Shown here: piece after piece, positions 6,458-13,415 of the stretch
Layout: every line of letters starts with the position of its first letter
Numbering within the stretch: position 1 is the first letter of the stretch
Assembly: GCA_018814945.1 (NCBI GenBank)
Contig: JAHIYT010000017.1
Span: forward strand, 1-13,415
Source of the DNA: Patescibacteria group bacterium
GTDB taxonomy: Bacteria > Patescibacteriota > Gracilibacteria > UM-FILTER-43-11
Length of the DNA: 13,415 bases
Direction: 5' to 3'
The notes under the pieces: generated by a model
The model's input: the letters and a program-made list of their open reading frames with translations, nothing else
Database searches by the model: none
What the model was told of the DNA's origin: nothing
Translations under genes and position numbers: made by a program

Positions 6458-7805
6458 ATTCCCCCATCGCATCCAAAATCTTTTTCACAAATTTCTTTTC
6501 ATCAGCTTTTGTTTTTACCGCGCCCTCAATCCTTTCCTCTCTCAAAGTATTCAATATTTCCTGAATAGCCGGCCCAGGTTCAAGTCCAAATTCTTTCATT
6601 AAATCATCACCAGTCAGCTTCGGCTTAAAGTGATCTTCCAATAATTTTTCATCCCTAAATTCCGTATACATTTTCATGATATTTTCATAAAGTGAAAGAT
6701 CAACAGGATGTGTTCCGTGTTCATCGCAGTAATGCAATTTCATTAAATCTTCAAACCATGGATGCAAGAAAAGCCCAACCTGATGCGCTCTTCTCATCTC
6801 CGGAATAAAACCAACGGTCATATGATGATCTATCATCCATGTGATTTTTGTAATTTGAGCTTTCGAAAATTTCAACCGCCTCAGTAACTTGCCAGCCATT
6901 TTTGCAGAAAGATCCGCATGTCCATCAAAGTGAATTCTATCCGGCTTTTCTTCAAAAGTATCTGGTTTTCCAATATCATGTAGTAAAATTGCCCACACTA
7001 ACTCTTTATTTACCCATTCCTTTGGCATATCGTGAAGAGACTTTAAAATATGGGTAAGAACCCCACCTTCTTGATGAAACTCGGTTGGCTGATCCACATT
7101 TTTACAAGCCGCAACCTCTGGCAACACTCTTTCCAAAATACCAAACTTATCCAATTCCCTAATGCTATGAGCTCTTTGTGGATGTAAAAGCATCTTGGTG
7201 ATTTCTTCCTGAATACGTTCGGCAGAAATATCTTTTACCAAATGTGCCAACTCTTCAATAGCCTTTTTTGTCCGTGATCCATATTCAAAATCAAAATTAT
7301 TTTTAAATCTCACGGCTCTCAAAATTCTTAAATGATCCTCCTTTATTCTTTCATGAGCTTCACCAATAAATCTAATTTTTTTATTTTGAATATCATCTTG
7401 CCCCTTCACATAATCAATTACCTTTTTCTTAATCGGGTCGTAAAAAAGCCCATTCATAGTAAAATCTCTCCTCACTGCATCCTCTTTTGCAGATTCAAAA
7501 ACAACTGCATCAGGCCTTCTCCCATCCGAATAACTACTATCCGACCTAAAAGTCGCAATTTCAAATTCATGTCCATGTACTATTCCCAAAATTACTCCAA
7601 ACTGTTTTCCAATCGGAATAGTTTTTGATTCTAAATGAATTTCATCAACCACTTTTTCAATTTCATCCGGCTTTGCACTGGTTGCAATATCGTAATCAGT
7701 TGGCTCATTCCCCATTAGCATATCCCTTACGCTACCACCGGCAAAATATGCCTCGAATCCGGCATCCTGGAAAGCTTTGACGATTTTAATAGCGGTCTTT
7801 TCCAT
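6456..7805 (-). CDS. cca: CCA tRNA nucleotidyltransferase / poly(A) polymerase family, with HD domain
   Basis: This 449-residue class II nucleotidyltransferase adds or repairs the 3'-CCA end of tRNA; some relatives instead add poly(A), and the sequence alone does not settle which. Seen in order: GGSVRD (23-28), the metal-binding DYD (Asp37, Asp39), RRDFTMNGL (112-120), and EDHLRILRAVRF (156-167), the ERxxxDxLRxLRxxRF-type motif of the head and neck domains. The C-terminal half holds an HD phosphohydrolase domain: His252 in THILKSL, His276-Asp277 in LLHDIGK, HFDGHADLS, and DHH near 326-328. HD-containing CCA enzymes can also have phosphodiesterase or phosphatase activity. ATG at 7805 was preferred to an in-frame GTG at 7823 because it puts GGSVRD at the usual distance from the N-terminus; neither start has an SD. 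The gene is divergent from the surface-protein gene and convergent with the zinc-ribbon gene. Confidence 0.93.
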   Translation of the reverse strand: MEKTAIKIVKAFQDAGFEAYFAGGSVRDMLMGNEPTDYDIATSAKPDEIEKVVDEIHLESKTIPIGKQFGVILGIVHGHEFEIATFRSDSSYSDGRRPDAVVFESAKEDAVRRDFTMNGLFYDPIKKKVIDYVKGQDDIQNKKIRFIGEAHERIKEDHLRILRAVRFKNNFDFEYGSRTKKAIEELAHLVKDISAERIQEEITKMLLHPQRAHSIRELDKFGILERVLPEVAACKNVDQPTEFHQEGGVLTHILKSLHDMPKEWVNKELVWAILLHDIGKPDTFEEKPDRIHFDGHADLSAKMAGKLLRRLKFSKAQITKITWMIDHHMTVGFIPEMRRAHQVGLFLHPWFEDLMKLHYCDEHGTHPVDLSLYENIMKMYTEFRDEKLLEDHFKPKLTGDDLMKEFGLEPGPAIQEILNTLREERIEGAVKTKADEKKFVKKILDAMGE

Positions 7806-7890
7806 GGTAGTAGCGAGTAACACGGTGCGAATGAAATAAATCCGAAGGATGTAATAAAATGAGCATGAATTCAGAAGAAATTTGCGCCCG

Positions 7891-7910
7891 TCTCGAGCGA
7901 AGCCGAGAGA
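7891..7910. repeat. Small GC-rich hairpin between cca and the surface-protein gene
   Basis: The stem TCTCG (7891-7895) / CGAGA (7904-7908) is extended inside by GC/GC around a GAA loop with one bulged A. It stands out from AT-rich surroundings and resembles short dispersed palindromes found in many small genomes. No second copy was seen in this window. Confidence 0.45.
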
Positions 7911-8004
7911 TAGAAAATTGCACTGAATTCAAGTGTTACCCTATTGATGTTATTCTACTATCTAATCAGGTAAAACAAAAAAGAAATTCCATATGCACTT
8001 TAAT

Positions 8005-8034
8005 TTGCTTTGGCCAGCCATTTCATGTTAGATT
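8005..8034 (+). promoter_or_regulatory. Possible promoter of the surface-protein gene
   Basis: TTGCTT (8005-8010) and TAGATT (8029-8034) are 18 bases apart, and an upstream TGT makes an extended -10. Transcription would start near 8041, about 43 bases before ATG 8084. The hexamer matches are only 3 and 4 of 6, so this is tentative. If real, it excludes the longer start at 7859. Confidence 0.35.
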
Positions 8035-8083
8035 GGTAGAAACAAAATTACAAAATAAACCTTACAACATAAAAAAGACGAAA

Positions 8084-11000
8084 ATGTACAAACAAAAACA
8101 TCTATTTCTGGCATTCATTATCGGTGCCATTGTTTCTTTAATTGTAGTAATTGCCCTACCTCTCATTCAGGATTCTCTTAACGGCAGATACAGCACTCAA
8201 GCTGGACCATCTCCTGTATGTGGCAATAGCATACCTGAGCTAGGTGAAGAATGTGATGATGGCAATACCACCGATGGCGATGGATGTTCATCGACATGTC
8301 TCATAGAGGCCGTGTGTGGAGATGATGTGGTAGCAGCCGATAGAGGAGAATATTGTGACGACGGAGGTATTTGCTCAGGAGATGGTACAACGCTGTGTAT
8401 GGCCGATAGTGAGACCGATAGTTGTAGCAAAGGTCCTGGTGGCACTTGTGAACCGCAAGATGGCGATGGATGTAGTAGTACATGTGAAATTGAACCTGTT
8501 GGGTGCTATTTTACATTTGATGAATTAACTATGATACTGAAGGATGGTGCTACGGATGCAGGTTGTGCTGGTGTATGTACTAATCCGGATGCCCTTGGAG
8601 GTTTTGGGTATATAGGTGGTTATGCAGCAAATAACACTAGTTGTGTTTGTGTAGGGCAGGGGAGTGAAACATGTGAAGGTCTAGAAGGGGTTTGTTTAAC
8701 ACTAGAAGGTGATCCAGAGTTCAATAATGCAGTTTGTGGCTATTTAACATGTGGTAATGAAATAGTTGATGAAAGTATTTTGCCAGATTCACCTTTTGTT
8801 GAAATTGAAATGTGTGATGATGGAAACCTAGTAGATGGCGATGGGTGTAGCGCACGATGCCAAACAGAAGTTTGTGGCAACAATGTTATCAATATCGGTG
8901 AGGAATGTGATGATGGAAATACTGATTCCGGAGATGGATGTAATGCAACTTGTGTAAAGGAAATTAATGGGTGTTTTGTTTATTTAGAGGGTCAAACCAT
9001 TCCCCAAGCATCATGTACTGGATGGTGTGGTGGTTATGGTGGTGTCGGTACTATACTAAATAACGGCTGGTGTTTATGTGAGGGTGGAGACAATCCAACA
9101 TGTGATACGTTTTGTACAAATTTTGATTCCCCTTGGGTTTGTAATTATCTTCAATGTGGCAATGGGGTTGTTGAAGGTGGTGAGCAATGTGATGGAGCAG
9201 GAGATTTTACAACTTGTGATAAAAACTGCCAAAGAGTTCCCGTTTGTGGAGATGGATATATGGATTCTCCTGAACAATGTGATGATAGCAATACCACCGC
9301 TGGTGATGGCTGTAGTGCGACTTGTCAGGTTGATGGAACAGTATTTACACATGCTGCAGGAGACCCGATTGAACAATGTGACCCAATAGAACCAGGAGTA
9401 ATTTGCTTATGGAGAGGTATAGTATACTTCAAGCCAACTGTTGTTAACAATACCGTTGGCAATGACTCACCATTCAGCGATAAGACAGATACGGGTGCAA
9501 TTGAATGGTTTAAGGGTAAATGTAGTACAAATCCAACCAAAGCAAACGCACTATTTGGCGACCTAATGTTTGATTTTTTGGCTTATACCGAAGAAATTCC
9601 AGCACTTAATTGGTTCGTATCATTATTTGTAAATGATGCATATGCAAAACCTGTTCCTTGGAGCGCTATTATCCCCGGTAATTACACATGTCTTCATGCA
9701 AAAGCTAGCAACAAATACTACGATTTATATTGGACTGGCTACAATGACGAAGATGATGGATTCTCTTATGTAAGAAACCAATATGTTCCAGTTTGTGGTA
9801 ATAGTACAAAAGAAATCGGAGAAACATGTGATGATGGAAATCTATTAAGCGGTGATGGATGTAGTAAACAATGTGTAAAGGAAGGAGCCAAATTCTTTAG
9901 TTATGCTGGCGGTGGAACATTTGCAAATGGTGATGTGCTTGTGGATAAATCAGTTACCATTTGGAGAGGTACTACAAACCAAGTGTTTAATGTAGATGAT
10001 GGTGCAGATTATAATATGGCTACTGCGAGCAGTACCATTGAATGGGCTGCCGGTACATGTGCAAGTCCTACTTCTGCTTACAATGATGGCATTGCGGCGA
10101 CTCTTCAAAGCGGAAGTGTAACACCGGGTACAAGTATATGTTTACACCTAAAAAACTATGATATCTATTACGATATGATTTGGGCAAGCTGGGAAGAGGA
10201 TGGTGTAGGAGATGGAGGATTCTCTTACTACAGATGGCTATATGATACTCAGGCTCCTAATTTAGCAAGTATTATAGCAAATTATAGTACTGGTCAAATT
10301 TCTCTAGATATATCAAAAACCCCTAGTGACAACGGTGGAGGAAAGCTTACTCGTTGTGTTGCTAAATATTCAAGTTCACAAATTACAACTGAAGATGACT
10401 GGAACAATGCAACTAAGATTTACGACAAAGTAAATCCACTAGATAATTGCTTTCAAAATAATCAAGTAAGCTTCTATGCACCGGGTACCAACACATATTA
10501 TTATGCAATTCGTGTTTATGACGGCTCAGGAAATAAATCTGATATAAGTGGTACTACTTCTGGTGTAGTCATACCAAATCCTCCTACAGTTACAGGTTTG
10601 AGCCCAACAACCGATGCCAATAACCAAGCGGTAACATTAACTGTTACCGGTACCAACTTTGATGATGGAGAAGCAACTACTGTAAGACTAATAGGTGCTA
10701 ATAATTTTTTTAATATAAAAAATGCAACAGTAAATTCTAATACAGAACTCCAAATAGATGTTCCTGCCGGTATAGCGCCAGGACCTTACAAAGTTATAAT
10801 AGTTAATACATATGGTATTTCTGCTGTATCTAGCAATGCTATCTATACTGCAACAGCAGCAAACAACCCACTTCCAGTGGTTTACAAAATGTATCCATCG
10901 GTTGGACCTGCAGGTAGCGATGTAGATATCACCATTGGAGGTGCAAACTTTACTGATGCAACAGCACTTTATGCATCAAACAATAAAACACCTGTAGCCA

Positions 11001-13228
11001 TAGCTGGCTTTAGTGTCGATCCTAGCGGTAATACAATTACTGCGACTATTCCATCAGGAGCACTTGCTGCCGGAACCTCTTACTCATTCATAGTCGACAC
11101 TCCTAATGGCAGTAATGCATACGCACCACCATACTACACACCTTATAGTAAGGTATCTATCGCTCCTACAGATAGTAGTGGTTCAACTGAAATAGGGCAG
11201 GGGCAAACTGCTGACTTCTCTGATTTTACAGGTGAAGCCAATACTGAATTAAAGCAAGATTTAGTTCTTCGAAATAATTCAAATCAAGTTAGTAATAATA
11301 TAATAGTAACAAGCTTGGTTGCAAATATTCCCGCTGGAACAAAAATTACCGACAGCGTAGGAACAAGATTTACGGGAAGAATAAATCCGCCTCGTATAGT
11401 GGATAAAGATGAAGTAATTCCAACAGGAGCCCAGGCAAAACTTGGCAAAAATTCAATAATCATCGAGATGGGTGATCCAACCGAAAAAATTAATTTCGAT
11501 ACCGATTTTGTTGTTACGGTAGAGCTTGTCGCAGATATTCAGCCGGTTATTTGGTATTATAATAGATCTGAAGATACCTTTGAACTTGCAGGTAAGGAAG
11601 GCTTTAACGAGGGTGAGCATTACTACCCAGGTGGTATAGCACTAAGTAGCATCACTGTAGATGGCGAAACAGTATGGACAATCGGCTTCCTGACTGACCA
11701 CATGTCGGCTTATGTAGCTGGTGTTACACCTACAATTACAGACATTTCACCTGCCTTAGGTTTAGCTGGTGCATCAGTTACAATTACAGGTACCAACTTC
11801 CATTCAAGCGCTACTCTTACAGTTGGCGGTGAGGCCGCAGTTGCAATTGTAGACGATACAGAAACAATTAGCGCCACCATTCCAGCAACTCTTACCGAAG
11901 GTGCACATGATGTAATTGTTATAAATCCTGATTTATCAAGCGATCCTTATAGTTTCACAGTTACAGTGCCGGGTGCGGAAGAAGAAGAGGTTGCTACTAC
12001 AACTACTACCGGCACAGGTGGTGGAGGCCTCGGTGGCGGTTCATCTGTTTTCTCTACAAGACAACAACTTGTGGGCACAGTAGATAGTACGACAAGTAAA
12101 GAAACAAGTACTGTTTCCACAGCTACAACAACTACAACAGTAGCCCAACCACTTCAGGTTAGCTCAACCGAGCTAGTAGACGGAATGAAAAGAGCCACTC
12201 TAACAGAAAGCAGTGCCGTGCTTACAATCAGGCCTAATGTTTATTCAAATGTTTATATGAAAATACCAGCTAGTACAACGGTTGAAGGAACTTCCGCTTG
12301 GGATGGAATCATAAATCCTCCTCTTATCCGTTCTGCTAAATATTATGTATCACTTCTTGGTGATGAAATAGAGGGCGCAGATAATCTGCTTCTTAGAACC
12401 AACATTGCAGCAGTAGTTGAAGCTGGTTCAAAATTATCAACCCTTCAATTCTCCAATCCACTTTCCATGACAGTACCTGTACCATTAAACAACGGTACCA
12501 CCGTTAATGTTTATACTCGTATATCGGGAGAAAAGAGTTGGAGATTTGTAGATAGTGCAGAAGTAATAAACGGTAAAGTAACATTCGAGACAAGCACTCT
12601 AAGTTATTATGCAATATCAAGAGTTGAGGATGCAGTTACACTGCATTCAGCTGCTTCTCCAATAGAAAGAGTTGTGGCACAGGTTGTAATTGCATTTAGC
12701 GACATTGTAAATCACTGGGCAGAATCTTATATTAATCGCCTATATGGTGAAAATATAATTACGGGTAAGGCAGAAGGTTTATTCATGCCAAATGATCCTA
12801 TAACTCGCGCAGAGCTCATTAAAATCGCCCTAAATACATTCCAGTATGGTGTTCCCACAAGCGTTACATCAAAACCATTTGAAGATGTCGATGTGAATGC
12901 TTGGTATGCACCATATGCACAAGTTGCAAAGAGTAATGGAATATTTACTGGATTCCCTGATGGTATGCACCCAAATGAATATGTAACTCGTGCAGAAGCC
13001 CTAAAGACACTTCTTGTAGCATCAAGATTATCTATTTACCCAAGTACAGACAAGGTCTTCACCGATACAAATCCATATGCTTGGTATATGAAATATATCA
13101 GATATGCTTACGAGAACGATATTATGGCAGGTTATGCAGACGGATCATTTGGTCCAGGTAACAATATTACCCGCGCTGAGGCAGCTAAAGTAACCGTTGA
13201 AATCATAGATAGGGTTCTGGGTAAATAA
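8084..13228 (+). CDS. Giant modular surface protein: Cys-rich repeats, IPT/TIG domains, three SLH domains (1714 aa)
   Basis: Domains in order: N-terminal export signal or anchor (1-30; Lys3 and Lys5, then a 22-residue hydrophobic run); seven 'CGN..E.GE.CDDGN..GDGC..C' repeats (46-597) of the DUF4215/myxobacterial Cys-rich type, interrupted by two pairs of unrecognised modules (140-222 and 296-358; 418-564 and 600-719); a fibronectin-like segment (about 721-828); IPT/TIG domains near 833-925, 929-1020 and 1214-1295; two related beta domains each with an INPP motif (1070-1212 and 1378-1512); an EEEE/Thr/Gly linker (1297-1356); and three SLH domains (1538-1706), each with an ITRAE or VTRAE motif. 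SLH domains attach proteins to cell-wall polysaccharide, so the rest should project outward; the many paired Cys imply disulfides formed outside the cytoplasm. Adhesion is plausible but unproven. ATG 8084 was preferred to ATG 7859 because it begins the signal sequence. Confidence 0.88.
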   Translation: MYKQKHLFLAFIIGAIVSLIVVIALPLIQDSLNGRYSTQAGPSPVCGNSIPELGEECDDGNTTDGDGCSSTCLIEAVCGDDVVAADRGEYCDDGGICSGDGTTLCMADSETDSCSKGPGGTCEPQDGDGCSSTCEIEPVGCYFTFDELTMILKDGATDAGCAGVCTNPDALGGFGYIGGYAANNTSCVCVGQGSETCEGLEGVCLTLEGDPEFNNAVCGYLTCGNEIVDESILPDSPFVEIEMCDDGNLVDGDGCSARCQTEVCGNNVINIGEECDDGNTDSGDGCNATCVKEINGCFVYLEGQTIPQASCTGWCGGYGGVGTILNNGWCLCEGGDNPTCDTFCTNFDSPWVCNYLQCGNGVVEGGEQCDGAGDFTTCDKNCQRVPVCGDGYMDSPEQCDDSNTTAGDGCSATCQVDGTVFTHAAGDPIEQCDPIEPGVICLWRGIVYFKPTVVNNTVGNDSPFSDKTDTGAIEWFKGKCSTNPTKANALFGDLMFDFLAYTEEIPALNWFVSLFVNDAYAKPVPWSAIIPGNYTCLHAKASNKYYDLYWTGYNDEDDGFSYVRNQYVPVCGNSTKEIGETCDDGNLLSGDGCSKQCVKEGAKFFSYAGGGTFANGDVLVDKSVTIWRGTTNQVFNVDDGADYNMATASSTIEWAAGTCASPTSAYNDGIAATLQSGSVTPGTSICLHLKNYDIYYDMIWASWEEDGVGDGGFSYYRWLYDTQAPNLASIIANYSTGQISLDISKTPSDNGGGKLTRCVAKYSSSQITTEDDWNNATKIYDKVNPLDNCFQNNQVSFYAPGTNTYYYAIRVYDGSGNKSDISGTTSGVVIPNPPTVTGLSPTTDANNQAVTLTVTGTNFDDGEATTVRLIGANNFFNIKNATVNSNTELQIDVPAGIAPGPYKVIIVNTYGISAVSSNAIYTATAANNPLPVVYKMYPSVGPAGSDVDITIGGANFTDATALYASNNKTPVAIAGFSVDPSGNTITATIPSGALAAGTSYSFIVDTPNGSNAYAPPYYTPYSKVSIAPTDSSGSTEIGQGQTADFSDFTGEANTELKQDLVLRNNSNQVSNNIIVTSLVANIPAGTKITDSVGTRFTGRINPPRIVDKDEVIPTGAQAKLGKNSIIIEMGDPTEKINFDTDFVVTVELVADIQPVIWYYNRSEDTFELAGKEGFNEGEHYYPGGIALSSITVDGETVWTIGFLTDHMSAYVAGVTPTITDISPALGLAGASVTITGTNFHSSATLTVGGEAAVAIVDDTETISATIPATLTEGAHDVIVINPDLSSDPYSFTVTVPGAEEEEVATTTTTGTGGGGLGGGSSVFSTRQQLVGTVDSTTSKETSTVSTATTTTTVAQPLQVSSTELVDGMKRATLTESSAVLTIRPNVYSNVYMKIPASTTVEGTSAWDGIINPPLIRSAKYYVSLLGDEIEGADNLLLRTNIAAVVEAGSKLSTLQFSNPLSMTVPVPLNNGTTVNVYTRISGEKSWRFVDSAEVINGKVTFETSTLSYYAISRVEDAVTLHSAASPIERVVAQVVIAFSDIVNHWAESYINRLYGENIITGKAEGLFMPNDPITRAELIKIALNTFQYGVPTSVTSKPFEDVDVNAWYAPYAQVAKSNGIFTGFPDGMHPNEYVTRAEALKTLLVASRLSIYPSTDKVFTDTNPYAWYMKYIRYAYENDIMAGYADGSFGPGNNITRAEAAKVTVEIIDRVLGK
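8219..9874 (+). repeat. Seven Cys-rich CDDGN/GDGC repeats in the surface protein
   Basis: The repeats fall at residues 46-72, 78-134, 223-259, 264-290, 358-382, 388-414 and 571-597 of the surface protein. Copies 1, 4, 6 and 7 are compact and regular. Copy 2 is expanded by a Cys/Gly-rich insertion, copy 3 has extra residues before CDDGN, and copy 5 is degenerate, with [10 protein letters not shown] in place of CDDGN..GDGC. At DNA level short blocks such as GAATGTGATGATGG recur, so the array could recombine, though the copies have diverged. Confidence 0.88.
12695..13201 (+). other. Three tandem SLH (S-layer homology) domains
   Basis: At the C-terminus of the surface protein, residues about 1538-1580, 1598-1642 and 1658-1704 each follow the F.D....WA/WY...I......I..G.....F.P...ITRAE pattern. 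A trimer of SLH domains is the usual functional unit for cell-wall polysaccharide binding. All three retain the TRAE core. Confidence 0.93.
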
Positions 13229-13243
13229 TGAAAATTAAACAGT

Positions 13244-13285
13244 AAAAAGACCTTCGACCCGCCTAAGGCGGGGGAGGTCTTTTTT
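13244..13285. terminator. Strong bidirectional intrinsic terminator
   Basis: AAAAAGACCT (13244-13253) pairs with AGGTCTTTTT (13275-13284), with an inner CCCGCC/GGCGGG stem and a TAA loop. It lies 15 bases after the surface-protein stop. Because A- and T-runs flank both sides it would also stop leftward transcription, which hints at a convergent gene beyond the window. Confidence 0.9.
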
Positions 13286-13287
13286 AT

Positions 13288-13315
13288 TTGTACAACAATT
13301 CTTGTACAACAATTC
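13288..13315. repeat. Perfect 14-base tandem duplication
   Basis: TTGTACAACAATTC occurs twice head to tail (13288-13301 and 13302-13315), directly after the terminator. Each copy contains the palindrome TTGTACAA, so the pair could be two protein-binding sites or a simple slippage duplication. Confidence 0.9.
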
Positions 13316-13383
13316 ACTCCAATATCTACACCTCCTGCTCTCAACTTGCATAAATGTGTTTGGGTGAATTCTTTGTGCTTTTC

Positions 13384-13415
13384 CACCCGTTTTTGCCTTG
13401 ATGCAAAAACCGGTG
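13384..13415. repeat. Inverted repeat at the window edge
   Basis: CACCCGTTTTTGC (13384-13396) and GCAAAAACCGGTG (13403-13415) form a 13-base-pair stem with one mismatch and a 6-base loop. It may continue past the window. It could be a mobile-element end or part of a neighbouring gene's control region; the region 13316-13383 between it and the tandem repeat holds nothing recognisable. Confidence 0.6.

Larger units (their letters stand above)
7806..8083. other. Divergent intergenic region, or N-terminal extension of the surface protein
   Basis: The frame of the surface protein stays open upstream to ATG 7859, which has an SD-like AAGGAT (7845-7850) 8 bases before it. The 75 residues this would add place the export signal in the middle of the chain, and look like translated non-coding DNA (for instance the ERSREIE string from the hairpin at 7891-7910). 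I therefore read this stretch as regulatory, probably holding promoters for both flanking genes, though no clear cca promoter was found. Confidence 0.5.

Noticed and set aside
8219..9874. Possible CRISPR-like or satellite array from the recurring GATGGCGATGG blocks
   Set aside because: The repeats are in frame, irregularly spaced and diverged, and are fully explained by the Cys-rich protein repeats.
13132..13386. Minus-strand frame running from the right tail into the surface-protein gene
   Set aside because: It starts with GTG and reads through the bidirectional terminator and antisense into the SLH domain; it has no recognisable domain.

Overview
The window looks like part of a small, AT-rich bacterial genome, most likely a Candidate Phyla Radiation (Patescibacteria) member. 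Peregrinibacteria-type lineages are a reasonable guess because giant secreted proteins mixing Cys-rich 'CDDGN..GDGC' repeats, IPT/TIG folds and SLH domains are familiar there; this placement is inference. The genetic code looks standard: nine genes end in TAA (eight) or TAG (one), and the long frames run without internal TGA, which argues against the UGA=Gly code of Gracilibacteria. Most genes have no recognisable Shine-Dalgarno (SD) sequence.

Layout. 1-871 (+): the C-terminal end of an Smr-domain protein cut by the window edge, then two small orphan proteins. 931-1851 (+): a XerC/D-type tyrosine recombinase with a complete catalytic set and its own promoter. It converges with dnaE (1853-5452, -), the replicative polymerase alpha subunit, with one base between the stop codons. 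5453-5585: back-to-back promoters for dnaE and for a small two-TPR protein (5586-5912, +). 5913-6455: a GC-rich island with a small zinc-ribbon protein, the only gene with a strong SD, a leader that can fold in alternative ways, and two hairpins downstream. 6456-7805 (-): a CCA-adding enzyme/poly(A) polymerase family protein with an HD domain, ending in a terminator that can fold two ways. 7806-8083: divergent intergenic region. 8084-13228 (+): a 1714-residue surface protein with an N-terminal export signal, seven Cys-rich repeats, duplicated orphan modules, three IPT/TIG domains, a Thr/Gly linker and three C-terminal SLH domains, followed by a strong bidirectional terminator. 13286-13415: an unexplained tail with a tandem repeat and an inverted repeat.

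The housekeeping genes (dnaE, xer, cca) cover replication, chromosome resolution and tRNA maturation and are not obviously a pathway. The accessory interest lies in the surface protein, probably cell-envelope attached and disulfide-rich, and in the GC-rich zinc-ribbon cassette, which differs from its surroundings in composition, translation signal and RNA structure. No tRNA, rRNA, CRISPR array or insertion sequence was recognised.
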